A stretch of 64,000 nt of DNA from positions 29,399-93,398 of the forward strand of contig JAANDG010000575.1 of NCBI GenBank assembly GCA_036852015.1. The letters are read 5' to 3'. Origin of the DNA: Pelodera strongyloides. Taxonomy: Eukaryota > Nematoda > Chromadorea > Rhabditida > Rhabditidae. The notes under the pieces were generated by a model that did no database searches, was not told the DNA's origin, and was given only the letters and a program-made list of their open reading frames with translations. This document shows positions 12,906 to 27,900 of this stretch, one piece after another. How positions within the stretch are numbered: position 1 is the stretch's first letter; each line of letters starts with the position of its first letter. The translations under genes were made by a program, and so were the position numbers.

Positions 12906-15900
12906 GTGAGTATTTAATAAGATTTTTTATGCTATGACTTTCCACGATAAAGAGCCGAAGGTAACTTTCAAGCTAACAGAATTCACCCTAATTATCGAAT
13001 AGGTCTCTGAAACAATTAATAATCCATATCATTGCATTGATAAGTGCTTGGCTCTGCTAGTTAGTTTTCGCTTGTTGGAAATGGAAAACCAGTGGTATTA
13101 ATTGCAGATATGTGTGCACGTGGCCTTGAAGCCGCCGTCTTGCCCGCAATCTCTTTTTATCTTTAGCTTTTCCATTTTTTTCAAATTATTTCCTTCTATA
13201 AAATGAAAAGTCATGCGGGACTGGGCTGTTATTTATGAGAAACAAAATATTTTTTTTGTTGAGTTAATTTTGGATTACATAGGATATTGGAAAGTTATGG
13301 TGTTCTGTAAAAAAAATCGATTTTTTTAATGGAAAAACTATGGTATGGCAAACAAGAAAAAAACTATATAAGTCATTAGGTGTTGTATTTACGAATTGAA
13401 AGAAACGTATTTTCACGCTGCCAAAGGAAAAATACGTTTCTTTCATGTAAAGCACACATAGCACAGGAAAGTGACTGATTGATTGTGAGACAAAATAAAA
13501 GGCTGACACGAAAAAAAAAACATTTGGTGACTGGTCGGCGACAAGGGTAACCAGTTATCACGTATCTATTTCATTGATTCATCGTGTCATATTTGGGCAC
13601 TAGTCAAATTCCGGAAAACACAAACACCCAATTTGCATATTGTCGCGAAAACCCATTTGAGACGTGAACACCACAAAAAAAGTGTCCTTCAAAATGGTGA
13701 ATGAGAAAATGGTGCGAAATTTGGTTACGCATCGCGCATAGAAAGTTTTGACAACTGCGGGAAAGACAAATATCGAAACTCCAAAAACAATTAAACTGTG
13801 CATCTATGCCACCATTTTTCACACACGAAAATAAGAGATAAGAGTGCCTAGGGAAAAACTTAAGCATTTGAACTTCAAGTTAACCTTCCTGGAAATCGGT
13901 GGAATTTCGATTATTGCGATAGATTGCTTTCTTGATTTCAAACATGTATTGATTGAAAAGTCTCATACCGCTGGTTTGTGAAAATTATCTTGGGACACAA
14001 ATAGTGCATAAAAAATGGGAATGCAGTTTCCAACAAATATTTCATAAAACGCCTTTTTATACCGCTTTTTTATTTAATCAATCAATAAATCAATAAATCA
14101 ATTAATTTCTTATTACAGTAACCGCGCCTCCGTTCGAGACCATCGGCGAGCAGACCATCGGTTCAGAGACCAAGCCAAAAAGTGGTGGTGGGGCAGCAGC
14201 AGAGAGCACAAAGATTGAAACCCATGTGGAGACCAGTCACGGTAAATATTATTTTCTTACATTTAGATTTATTAAACCTTGGGGCTTAGGTTAAGACCTA
14301 AGGTTTACGTAGAATAATGCTCGCGTCGGCTAAGGCTCACGTATAGCTGGTCTTCATGTTACGGACTAGCCTGCGTGTCCTTTCTCTTTATTACTATGGT
14401 TTACTGTTTGTTCAAGACTATTTGTTAATATTTTAGTCAACGATGGTTTTCAAAAGAGTAATCAATGCTCATGGGTAGTAAAGTAGGCATGGAGGTCCTT
14501 GGCAGCGCATATTTGCAGCGTTATATAAAACTGATGCAAGTATGAAATGAACGAAATTGTGTTAGAAGACGATTTTTCGATTTGAACTCTGCTATGAGTT
14601 CTCATTTATCGATTAATTTCTAATATCCAGATGAAGCCACCCAAACGGACGAGAAACAGTTGAGCCAAAGCGGCGTTGAAAGCAAACAAGGTAGGGAACA
14701 GAACATTATATAATATATATATATATATATTTTCAATTGCTATTTCAAAGAGGTATTGTTACGTGGTTTGCGAAGCCCATGCTGGTCGCCTCATCTAATG
14801 TTTGTGAAGCTGACACATAAGGGCACATAGTGAAACCAATTTGCATACATTCGTTGTCCAGTCGTCCATTGGTGTATTACCTTCAAACAAATTGAGCATA
14901 ACTTTTGATAACCGCCCTTTAATTCATTGGTCAACTTTACCAGATTATCATTTTTTTCAGCACTGTGACACGGTTTTATTTTTTTTAGCACGGTTCTATA
15001 ACGAAGTAAATTAAATATCCCGTAACTCTGAGACATTTTTATCATTTTATGACTAACAATGGGAAGAGAAAAGTGTGAGAAAATTTATCTTTTTAAATGT
15101 CAAGTGCTGGAATTTCCTACTGGTAAACTACACAAAACTCTACTTGAGCGCATTTATAGCGCGCAGCTAATTTTATACATTCCGCGGATTTTTCGCTGCA
15201 AATTTCTCGCTGCACTTTTTCTTGGTATTCGATGAGTCAACAATTTAGTAGCTGTTTTATATTATTGAGAGGGAGGGAATCGAGATGGTGGGAACTTTTT
15301 GAAATAGATAAAGGGTCTCGCATCTGCACGTGTATTATATTTTTCATAACTTGTCATGAACAAATCAAGAAAGACATTTTTTGAAGTATAAAGAACTTTG
15401 TTGAAGTAGCATATAAAAATCAAGCGCCAAATGTCACAACAAATTTACCCTTGATGCTAAAAGCACAATTTATAATGCCAACACTAATTGTGCTTTATCG
15501 TAAGTTTCTTCCTTAAATGACAAAAGGAGAAATTATTTTTTCGATCTCTTTCTAAAATCTGACCTTGCATACCTATAATGACTGCCGTTCGGACACGCGT
15601 TCACAAATTTTGCCAATTTTCAACTGGCTGCACCGCCTGTCGCGCTAGTAAATGGGAGATAAGCATCTTTGTAAAAGGGCCTTTGAAAAGGTACACGGCG
15701 TTCCCTCTTGCGCAAAAGAACAGAGTAAATATAAAGACAAAGTGACAATGACAACTACGGCAGACAGAATACAGTATACAGTCTGCTGCTGAGGGATCAG
15801 TAACTAGGGGTCCCAAGCAGAAAAAAGTTCAAAGGCTGATTGATTGTGTGGTTGAGTTAAGAAGAGACTGCTAGAAATATTATAAGTTGTTTTAAACTCA

Positions 15901-18900
15901 ATATCTCGAAAACTTTCATCGCTAGTTTATCACCCGGAAATCTATATGAACAGTTACGAAAATCAAAGAAGTTGGCTACGTTTCAGACCCTCTTAATAAA
16001 ATGAGACGCTTGCGAAAGTTATTAAGGCATTCATCGTCACCAATTGTACAAAAATTCTGTAAAGTGATCTTTTCCGCTTACGATTTCAAACTTTGGTTTA
16101 TGAATAAAGATTAGGAGTAAAACGGGAACGAACATCAAATCTAACTTTAATTTTTACATAAAAAAAATTATTTAATATTTCCAGGAGGTGAACAAAAGAC
16201 GACCAAGACCCCAGAAATCGAGGAAACCATGCAAACATCAAGCGTTTCTCCATCAGAGTCTGGTGTTTCGACGACAGAAAAGCCATCTGAGGTCGCTTCA
16301 GAAACCACTGAGTCACCTTCTTTGATAACTTCTACAACACAAAACCCAGAATCGACGACAGAAGAGGAAGAGACCCTGACCTCAGAGACTGCTGAATCAT
16401 CAACGACACCGAGTGAAGGTATCATTAGACTTAGGCGTAGGCTTGTTAGGTTTAAGCTTAGGCTTCTGCACACTTCTCTTATCAGTATGTGCAGTTTTTC
16501 AAACATTTATTTATGTTGGTTTAACAATAAGTTGTGTGCGTGCGTTCTAGCAAAGTGGTACTAACAATTTAACAATAAATTTCAAAAGTGTTTTGTCGTA
16601 ATGTATTCACAATCTTCTAATTAATCAACCATTCGTTGTGTGACTTGCCGTGTGTTTTGCTCATAACATCATTAACCTGTCTTTAGCGCCTCTGGCGGAT
16701 CATGGCACAATGCCCACGGCTACGGTAGATCTCTCGGTGGGAACCACACGAGGGGAGATTGTCGGGTCTACAGCTACGACGAGTTCACTGGTTGAATCGA
16801 CAGAATCTTCGTCAACTGTGACGTCACAGGATCTTGAGGTTACCTCTCCTGAAGGCACCCCGCCGCCAACCGAAGAAACACCGACCAGCGGTACAGAAGT
16901 GGATACCTCAAGCCGTCCAGCATCAGTTGGCATTGTTCCAAGTAATACTGATGAGGACAATGTTAAAGAGTCGGAAGCTGAAACAGAGGCTGAACCAACG
17001 ACAGCGACAACTCCAGAAGTGACTCCGACGGAAGCTTCGACGGATAATCAATTTACTTCTGAGACAAACGAAACCGAAACCCGGACAGAACAGAGTTTTC
17101 CTGAACCTGAAGGTTTTTCAACGACAAATGGGTCTGAGGAAACCGGAAAACCCCAATCGACCGAAAACGAAACAGCAATTTCACATTCTAATGACGAACC
17201 AACTACCGAAAACGAATCGGAAACTGAAGTCTCAACTGCGACATCCACTCCAATTTCAAGTGAAGAAAATGAAGCGGACAAGGAAGGTAGAATTGGTTTA
17301 TTGTTTGGTTTTACTAGCTCATGAGTGGCGTTGTGTTGAAGTAAACTACATAACTCAGTGTGGTGTGAATCTAATTTTGCTGTTTGATAAGATAATTCGA
17401 TTTTGTTCAAGCCTTTTGTAAGTATAACCCCCAGTGTGGTGTGTTTAGAATTTTAATGATATAACTGGTGGTGAGAAATAGAGAAGGGATTATCTGGACA
17501 ATAATTAACAAAAAATTTTCCTTCTTAAACAGGCAATTAACATGGTAAAAGGATTGAGTGGAGCTGGAAGAAAATTGGTTTTAGTTCCGGAACTAATGCT
17601 TACGAGTGTCTATATTTCAGAGAAACCTACCGAATCAACTATTTCTCTAACCGTTGAGCCTCAGGGTACGCACCTTTCCTTTTTTAGTTCTTTTAAGTTT
17701 TTGTTTCATTTAGTTGTCTGTTAACCCTCATTCATTCTTATTTTGCTACATAGATATTACAAAAACCCAAGAATCTGGAACAGATAAAATAATAAAGAAA
17801 GGAAAAAGGGTACGCTTTTTGCTCATAAGTATAAGTTATAAGCTGCAAGACTTGACCAGCTTTAAATAAAATTATCAAAAAATTATTTGTGTAGACAATG
17901 CAACGGAGTGGAGCGGTGTAGTTGCCCATCCAGAAGGTTCGTTCACAAAAAATAGCTAACATTTTCATTTTTCATTTTTTTATGCTCTACGCAAATTGAG
18001 GTAAAGTAGTACTAAAACATCTGATGAACAAAGCCTTTACAGGAACTGACTGACTGTGCATATTTTCCTAACGTCTTACAGCTTACGGCATGAGTAATAA
18101 TAATAATACTGTTTATTGGTTCGACAAAGGGAACCCTAGCAACGTCCACAGTCCACACCATACTAACAAAGGACCAACTAACAGGCACCTTAAGAAAGTA
18201 GTAAACAATTTCGTATTTGTTTTATAGAATGTGACGGCGATGTTCGCTTCATCGGAACCTCCAATATTGATTGGGACACCGTACAACTGCTAATCAATAC
18301 GACAAAGACGGAGTCTGCACAGGAATGCGCAGAGACATGTTTCAAGTACAAGTGTGGGGTGAGTTAGCAAATTTAATAAACTAGTAGTAGTAGCTACACA
18401 ATTTTCGACTGAACCAATTACGTCACTTGTGTGTGAAAACTACATGATTCCTGTAACTAATCAAAATCTTAATACAAGTGAAAACGTACGCAATCGGCTT
18501 CCTCCGTGGTTCCCACGAAGTTGCTTGATCACATCAGAGTGTGTAATCCATTTCTTTCGTAGCATCGTCTAAATGTAAGATGTGTTCATTGCAGACTCGT
18601 GTACTTATATTTGTTGACTTATAGTGAATAGTGAATACTGGATAAGCATACAATACAGAAAACTAATTATTCCTATTTTAGTTCGCGTTCTTCAATCCAG
18701 AATCCAAGGAGTGCCAATTCACTTCCAACACCAAGGATTTGGTTGACCAGTCTCCTTGTGAAGATCTCAAAGTTCCTGACTACAAGGCGGTCCTCACCAG
18801 CCCTGTTGCTCTGCAGATGACATGCGTAACATGTGCGCAGAAGGTGCAGGAACCTCGTATGTTTTGAAATTTATTTATTATTATAAAATTAGTTGCGAAG

Positions 18901-21900
18901 GATACGTGGTTTTAAAAGGGGCTTATTGGATAATACACCCGGACACCATTGGACACTCACTGGACACCCTTGGACACCCTTGGACACCAGTGGACACCCT
19001 TGGACACCAGTGGACACTCTTGGACACCCTTGGACACCTCAAAGCGTCTTGGACCCCCTGAAACTAACTTATAGGATGGACGTATAGGATCGACGAAAGC
19101 GAACAGCTCTCCATTTCGTTGAAGTTTTTGGTATTTTTTTTAAACACAAGCATTATTTTCTTTTTGATCGGCATTCTACCTGGGGTTTTAAATTGCTTTT
19201 CGGCTACAAAACATCGTTCAGTGCGCGGTGTATTTGGTGGATCGGGTGTAGTTAAATGGAGTGTTGAGGATAGCTTCTTCACACCACACTTCATTAGCCT
19301 TTTGTGTACGAGCTACGCTTCACTCAAGCAATCTGGCGGTTTATTTTTCAATTCCTAAGCGTTTCAGAAACATGTAAATTTTCCGCATGGGGTGTCCAAG
19401 GGTGTCCAAGAGTGTCCACTGGTGTCCAAGGGTGTCCATTGGTGTCCAAGGGTGTCCAGTGAGTGTCCAATGGTGTCCGGGTGTATTATCCAATAAGCCT
19501 TTAAAAGGGAGTAAACGATTAGAACAAACAAGTGACTGATCAATTTATGGGGGTTATCGCAAAGAAGATTCTTAAACGTTGAGAGGAGGGTATTTAAGAT
19601 GAAAGTAGTTGACAAAGCAAACAAGCTCAAACGAGCTTTTTATATGGTGTCACTAAAATGTAGCAAATTGTATGTTCAACACAACATAAGCAATATGTCA
19701 AAGTATCGTATATGTAGTGTAGTACGCATTTGTGTTCTAATCAGATCATAGATAGTCAGATAGTTTAGTTCAAGTGTGATTGTTTTATTTCCAAATTCTC
19801 ATTTCTGTTTTCCAACAAACTTTTGTTTAATTTTTTTTTGACGGTGATCTGTGTTTTGTTGGTTAAAAATGTGCGGTTGTGCGTCTATTTCTTTTGTTGA
19901 GTGCAAATCCATGCCCAATTCATACAATATGAATTCATATAAGTTTCAAGTGATCGATACCGCACCCTTTTATCCCTTTTATGTCTTCTTCCTCTTTCCA
20001 AAAGTGTCGTTATGTTTTTGTCAGCTGCTGGCACTGAGCCAATCGTCAACGTCTCCACTGCTCACTCTGTAGACGCAGCGGTAACACAGAAGCCAATCAG
20101 CGAAGAGCAACGCCAACCAATTACCACAGTTGCACCCTCAGATGACGAGAAGAAAGGTAGTGGAAAGCCGACACGCAGGTTTTATCAGAGAGGTAACTCG
20201 ACTAACATTGCTTTTGGGTTGCATGGAACGCAATATTTTGTTTAGTTTCAGGATGATGTTCAGATGTTCTGTTCTGTTCTGGGCACACAGTGCTGTCTGA
20301 AGTTTTGGAATGCGTCTGTATGGGTCATTGGCCTTTTTCAGAAAGTCTAGCTTTCTAAATGAGAGATTTGAGAGAACGAACGAGAGAGCTGTAGTGCGTA
20401 TTGATGTCACAGACGGTTTGAGAGAAAGGCGATTGAGAGTTAGGAGAGACACATATATAGAGAGGGAGAGTTAGATATAGAAGATCACCCTCACAACTTG
20501 GTACTGAGTGAAGAAAAAGGTAACGCTTTTCGATTATTATAGGACCAGCCGTTCGAAGAGCCCTACGGGCTCTTCTCCGACTGGAGGAATCGGCCTTCGG
20601 CCGATTGTTTCCCTATTTAAAAAAAGAAGTGCTAAAACGTAAAAAGTTAACTCTCGTCTCTTTCTCTTCCGTGCCACTTACATTCACACGTCTCTGATTG
20701 TGGAAACGTATACTAATCAGTTTGGATCTCCACTCGACTAATGCTAGCATGCAAATTTGCCATTGAAGGGCTCTATGTAGAGCAGATTGTTACTCTTGTG
20801 ATAAGCTAGCATAGCTCAACCGGTAGAGCGTTGGACTGTGAATCGAGAGGTTGTGCGCTGCTGTGGGTTCGAATCTCGCCAGCGATAAAGATTTTGTATG
20901 CTCTTCCGATCGAAGAATTTTTCTTTATGAAGGGATTTCGTTGTGCACATAAAAACAAACCCGTGACAAACTCTTCTCCTTTATATAATAAGATTGCTTT
21001 GCTTGGTAGTTGTCATCTGCATGTGTAGTTTCGCAGTTCGAAGGTAGTTTAGTTGTAGTCTAGTTTAATATTGTGTACAGTTTGCGTGTGCTTCATTTAG
21101 TTGTTCAAGTCAGTCCCATGTAAATTTGACGTGTTGAAAATTCGTTGAGTGTTTGTACATTAGTTTGTCAGTGCGTTGTCCTAACAAGAACCCCATTTTA
21201 TTTATTAAATTAATATTGCATGAAGAAGAACTTTAAATGCATGAAATGCCACGGTAGCAGATTTATAATCCTTAACGCGCGCTTGAGCTCTTGTTGAATT
21301 TTATTTTATTTATTTTATTTAAGTTCAAGCTTTGTTTCGACCTAGATTGAGATTGAAAGCTGGTCAACGTTTGTGACCACTCCTAAATCATTGTATTCAA
21401 AAATACGCTTACATGAATCTACCATTGGAAAACCCTGTATTTAATAAGGATAAACAAATTTTCTAAATTAAATAAATTATTTCAATTAAGCTTGTGTGAT
21501 CAAGTTCCAAGTAGCTGAAGAACGAAATCCCGCGGAAGTTAAACACTACGACGTGAAGAAAGTGGACAGGTCCGTGCTTTGATTGATCTCCTTCAAAGTA
21601 GTGCTTTTCATTACTGCAATCATTTTATATGTATGTTTATGTTAATGTTTATAATTTGTACATGACCTGTTTTCTATCTTGTCATATGGCACGTTTGAAT
21701 AAGACGGTTTTTACCTTCTGGTGTTTTCTCTTTCTTACGCTACTGCAGTACTTTTGTATCCATTGCTTGGTTTTGGAGGGTTCCTTTTCTGTTTGCTAGT
21801 TTGTTTCCCCTCTTGGGAAAGCTTTGTTGGGTAATGCAATCCATTGTATTTAGCATTCACAAGTGTGCCGCTCTATGTTTCCGTGGCGGATGTACCGAGG

Positions 21901-24900
21901 CAGTTTACTCTTCCTCAACAAAAGAGTGCAGAATGGGAGAGGCGAGAAAGGAACGTTGTGATGCCAAAGGAGACCTCGTATCCATGTTCAACTCGGAGAA
22001 CGACATCGTAATCCAGTGCTTCAGATGCAGTAAGCTTCACGATTTCCTTGTTTGGTTCAGTCTTTCATTTATATTGCTAATTCTGGGCAATGAGCTAGCA
22101 ACAAGGTTGAATACGCGGGGTCGCGCTTGTACAATTAAATATAAATGTAGCAAATATGTTATAATAGGTATAAAAATAGCCCTGGTTTATCACCCATGTC
22201 TTGTATTGTATTACTAAATGAAATGAAATATTGTTCTCTAACAGGCCCCGAAAAAGACATCATGCTGACAGCTGATGTTCCACAACGTGCACCTTCGCAA
22301 TCTAACGAGCTGACAACTGCAGCACCAGTCGAGACAACGACTGCAACGGAAGGTTAGGATGTATCAATTTTTTTATAAATTTTACTCTTTGGCGGCGCGG
22401 TTTGATCAATATATAAAGCGACTCACACTTGTGGGCTCTTAATACAACATAAATAAAGCAAGTCCAAGAACTAATAGACTGGGATATGCCTGTGATGAAA
22501 TACAAATTTCTAAAGGTGAGACGACTACACGAGCAATTCCGACAACAAATTCAAGCGTATGGAAGCACGTGACTCCTTCCACAAATTCAGAAGAAGAAAC
22601 AACATTGACTGGAGAAGGTGAACAGGTGTCAGGAGAAGAGGGAGCCACGGCTGCTGCCGAAGAAATCACGACAGCAGGGCCAGCAGAAACAACCATTGGT
22701 ACCGAGGCACCAGAAGGAACAACTGTTGGAACCGAGACACCCGAATCTGTTACAGCATCTGGTACGCTAGTTTGTAATTTAGTGTTAGCATACTTTCGTC
22801 ATTGAACATACAGTAGACTATAGGTTTGCATGTAATATGCACTAGGATATTTATTCTAGGAGAGGAAGAAACGACAACCACCGAAGTGGAGACTACTTCG
22901 GCGCCCCAAGACAGCAGTGAGGATATCGAAGGAACTGGACGTGGGTATTTTCATAGACGAAGTTGTATAATATGTATGCTTCTGTACGGGACTGAGCTCG
23001 CTGAGAAAAAGTGTATGAAGTAGTGAAGCGACCACTGTGTGTATCGTTTAGATTGCCTCATCAAGTTCCAAGCACGACCGCTGACCGAAAAACCGACAAA
23101 TATCACCGCAGGATTTGAGACGAAATTAATATCTGAGACTGCAGAAATTTGTGCTACTCTGTGCTTCCAGGTTCGCATTTATGTCCAAATGTTAGCATAA
23201 CTAATTCTTCTATTTTATAACCGGCTGACAACTTGTTAGAGCCACATTGCCATGTCAATTACAGGACGGTTGTACCGGAGCCCTCTTCAATCCACAGGAA
23301 AAGTCTTGTCAACTAGCATACGATGGGCCACGCTATTGTGCTCCGGGAGCGCAAAACATTGACGTGTACGTTACCGAAGAGCTCACCTGGGTTCACTGCG
23401 TCAGTTGCTGTAAGTTGTAAAGTGGAAGTCCACATTACCGTTCATCATATATATTCAAGGAAAAACTCTCCATGCAAAATCCGTATCTTCACTTTAGTTG
23501 GAAATAAGAAGAAGCCGTCGGCACCTAAAGCGGAAGAAGCAACGACTACGACGATTTCAAGCACAGAGGAAGCTACGGTGGCTGCCGAGCCTAGTGCAAG
23601 CACAGCAAAACCAGAAGAAAGCACTCCTGGGTCAGAGGCGACAAGCACACCCGAATCAACCTCTGAACCGACATTCTCCACCACTCCAGAAGAGGAGACT
23701 TCTTCCGGTGAGCATCAGTATCGTTAGATATTAGACTTATGGATACACTGGATATGGATATGGACCTATGGATATAATGTGACGCGTTACGTGCCATAGA
23801 TCGCGAACGCCTTAGATGCATTTCATGCCATATGGACGGACTACGGAAATAGAAAGCGTCTAATACGCAACAAATTTAGGTAAGATCGCTGCTGGTACAA
23901 TTGCACCGGCTGAAGAAACATCGACACATCTCGCTGTCAGTGAGGAGATCGAAGGAACTGGACGTGTGTTTTTCCATAGAAGAAGCTGCATAATATGTAT
24001 TTTGCTCCATGAGAATGAACACGATAGCAGAAATTTAGTGTATGTGTACTATGTAGCGGTCTCCGCATGTTGAATCATTTAGATTGTCTTATCAAGTTCC
24101 AAGCACGGCCGCTGACCGAAAAACCCACAAACATCACCGCAGGATTTGAGACGAAATTAATATCTGAGACTGCGGAAATTTGCGCTACTCTGTGCTTCCA
24201 GGTTCGCCTTACATTCAATTGTAATAGCATAATAAAATATCTAATTGCATAACATGATAACCATTTGTTAGCCACATTGCCACTTACATTACAGGACGGT
24301 TGCACCGGAGCCCTCTTCAATCCACAGGAGAAGTCTTGCCAACTAGCATACGATGGACCACGTTATTGTGCTCCGGGAGAGCAAAACGTTGATGTGTATG
24401 TCACTGATGAGCTCAGCTGGGTTCACTGCGTCAGTTGCTGTAAGTTGTAAAGTGGAAGTCCACATTACCGTTCATACATATATATTCAATTAAAAACATG
24501 ATGTGTTCTCCATGCAAAATCCGTATTTTCACTTTAGTTGGAAACAAGAAGAAACCGTCGACATCTGAAGCGGAAGAAACAACGACTACGACCATTGCAA
24601 GCACTGACGAAGCTACAGTTGCTGCCGAACCCACTGCTACCACAGTAAAACCAGAGGAAAGCACTCCTGGATCGGAGGCGACAAGCGCAACCGAAGCAAC
24701 CTCTGAACCGGCATCCTCCACCACTCCAGAAGAGGAGACTTCTTCCGGTGGGTGATCAGTATCGATAGACATAAGTCTTATGGATACACCCCTTATGGAT
24801 ATGGACTTATGTATATAATGTGAACACATTACGTGATATAGGGCGCGAGCGCCCTTGATGCATTTCATGCCATATGGACTACGGAAATAGAAAGCGTCTA

Positions 24901-27900
24901 AAACGCAACAAATTTAGGTGAGATCGCTTCTGGTACTATTGCACCGACTGAGGAAACATCGACACATCTCGCTGTCAGTGAGGAGATCGAAGGAACTGGA
25001 CGTGTGTTTTTTCCATAGACGAATCTGCACAATATGTATTTTGCTCCATGAGAATGAACACGATAACAGAAATTTAGTGTGTATGTACTACGTAACGGTC
25101 TCCGCATGTTGAATCATTTAGATTGTCTGATCAAGTTCCAAGCACGACCGCTGACCGAAAAGCCCACAAATATCACCGCAGGATTTGAGACGAAATTAAT
25201 ATCTGAGACTGCGGAAATTTGCGCTACTCTGTGCTTCCAGGTTCGCCTTTACATTCAAATGCAATAACATAATAAATTATCTAATTGCATAACATGATAA
25301 CCAATTGGTAGCCACATTGCCACTTACATTACAGGACGGTTGCACCGGAGCCCTCTTCAATCCACAGGAGAAGTCTTGCCAACTAGCATACGATGGACCA
25401 CGTTATTGTGCTCCGGGAGAGCAAAACGTTGATGTGTATGTCACTGATGAGCTCAGCTGGGTTCACTGCGTCAGTTGCTGTAAGTTGTAAAGTGGAAGTC
25501 CACATTACCGTTCATGCATATATACTATATTCAATTAAAAACATGATGTGTTCTCCATGCAAAATCCGTATTTTCACTTTAGTTGGAAACAAGAAGAAAC
25601 CGTCGACATCTGAAGCGGAAGAAACAACGACTACGACCATTGCAAGCACTGACGAAGCTACAGTTGCTGCCGAACCCACTGCTACCACAGTAAAACCAGA
25701 GGAAAGCACTCCTGGATCGGAGGCGACAAGCGCAACCGAATCAACCTCGGAACCGACATCCTCCACCACCCTAGAAGAGGAGAATTCTTCCGGTGGGTAA
25801 CTCATATAGATAGGCAATCGATTTATTGACACACCGTTGTATAATGAGTACTTAAGTAATACTGAACAGTCGGCGTACTTACTACAGTTCATGTTCATTC
25901 AGTATGAACTATGGAATTGTGATTCAAGCGCAATTTAGGTGAGACTGCAGCTGGTACCATTGAACCAGCAGAGGAAACATCGACACATCTCGCTGCCAGT
26001 CAGGACGTCGAAGGAACAGGACGTTAGTGGATTAATCCTCGTGCTTATTACTATGCCCTGAACCGAAAATACTTCAGGATTTGTTGGGCGGATGTGCGGG
26101 GAGCATCTCTAATGGAACTTGTAGCATGGTTTTCCTATTCCGTCATATAGTAGCGTCATTCTAAATAATAGGTAGGATTTCTCGCAAGGACGCCTAGTGA
26201 GTTGATTGATAAGCTGGCATATATTTAGATTGCCTGATCAAATTCCAAGCAAGACCACTGACCGAAAAGCCAGCCAACATAACTGCCGGCTTCGAGATCA
26301 AACTCATCGCCGAAACTGCGGAAATTTGCGCCACGCAATGTTTCCAGGTTTGTATCGAAATGGAATACCGAACAGAGCGATATTTATGTGTTCATAAGTT
26401 GATAGCAGAGTTTGAGATCAACAATATATATGTCCGCTTAGGACGGCTGCACTGGAGCTCTCTTCAATCCAGACGAGCAGTCTTGCCAATTGGCGTATGA
26501 TGGACCACGTTATTGCGCACCCGGTGAAGAAACTGTGGATGTGTATGTTACCAAGGAGCTATCTTGGGTTCACTGCGTCAGCTGTTGTAAGTTGCCGTTT
26601 TCTTCTCGATACTTTGTTAGGCGATGAATATTTGTAGAGAGATTCTTGATTCTTTTGATAACTAAGCCCTCTTTTTCCAAAATCAATCAAATAGATAATG
26701 AATTACGAAGTAATGTTGAAAGTGCAATGTAGAAATGAATGAAGTATTCAAATAAATTTTCAGTCGGAAACAAGAAAAAGCCAGCAGAAAGCACCACTGA
26801 AGCCGCAGTCGAAACAACCACTGCCGCCGAAGAAGCAACAACAAATGAACCCACGAGTGAAGCCACAACAGAAGCTGGCGAGAATGAAACCACCACGGAA
26901 AAGACAGATGAGCCAGCTAGTGAGGCGACAACGATTGAATCAAGTGGTGAAGAGCAAACAGCTGCTGAACCGGAAGGAACAACCGCAGAAGCAGAACAAG
27001 CTACGACCAGCGAAGCTGAAGAAGACACAACTGCCGCAGAGAAAGAACCATCTACCACTGAGGAGACTGCGCAGACAACCACACCCGAAACAGTCGAATC
27101 TTCGGAAGGAAGTCTTGGTTCTGGAGAATTGCTGATCGAAAACGGTACGAACACACGATTTCTAAACGCACAACGTTGAGAACCGGAATATTTATGTAGA
27201 GGTTGCGTAAACAGTCTAAAAATGCATTCATCGGTTCATCGCTTCACTGCAAAGGTAAATCTTGTTAGATTTTCAGGATGTATTATCCGGTTCCAAGCCG
27301 ATCCTTTGGACGCTCGACCCGTCGACTTTACGTCCTCGTTCGATAACCATGTCAAGACAAAAACGGCAGATGAATGCGCCAAATTCTGCTACCAGGTACT
27401 TTTTCTATTCTGCTACCAGATAGAGGCACAACATTATTGGGTCTAAATATGCTTGCCTTACAAATCTCGATATCCATACAGCTGCCTCTCGTGTGTCCTC
27501 GCTATGCATACAACTGTCTCTTGTGTGTCACATTTTTATGGAAATATCAAACTTTTTAGAAAAGAAGCATTCCTAGTTTTGATTTTATCGCGCGCGGTGT
27601 AGGTAACTTTCATGTAACGGATTTGTTTTGTTTTGGTGGACATTCAGCTTTTTGTAGGACGGATGCACTGGAGCTCTCTTCGATCCAAGCACAAACGAAT
27701 GCGTTCTTGGATATGGTGACCGACCGTACTGTGGCAAAGGACCACTGAAGATACACGAGACGTCGGACGACACCGTTTGGGTGCACTGTGTTAGCTGTGG
27801 TATGTTGTTCGATGTCTCGAATAGAAAATATTCCAGGAAGTCGATTTTCGCACACAACTCTTGGCAAATAATTGAATTTAGCAGAATATGCACCTATTTT

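Noticed and set aside
18001..18060. Hammerhead ribozyme core (CTGATGA)
   Set aside because: The string is present here and at about 39,316, but no stem II with a following GAAA or matching stems was found.
18822..19087. Protein with TLGHPWTP-type repeats
   Set aside because: It is translation of the TGGACACC minisatellite arm of the mobile element.
20804..20887. Functional tRNA-His gene
   Set aside because: A and B boxes and a GTG loop exist, but anticodon stem and acceptor pairing are poor and it carries a retroposon tail.
23052..25479. CRISPR-like array
   Set aside because: The regularly spaced repeats are duplicated coding exons with about 1-kb periods in a eukaryotic gene.
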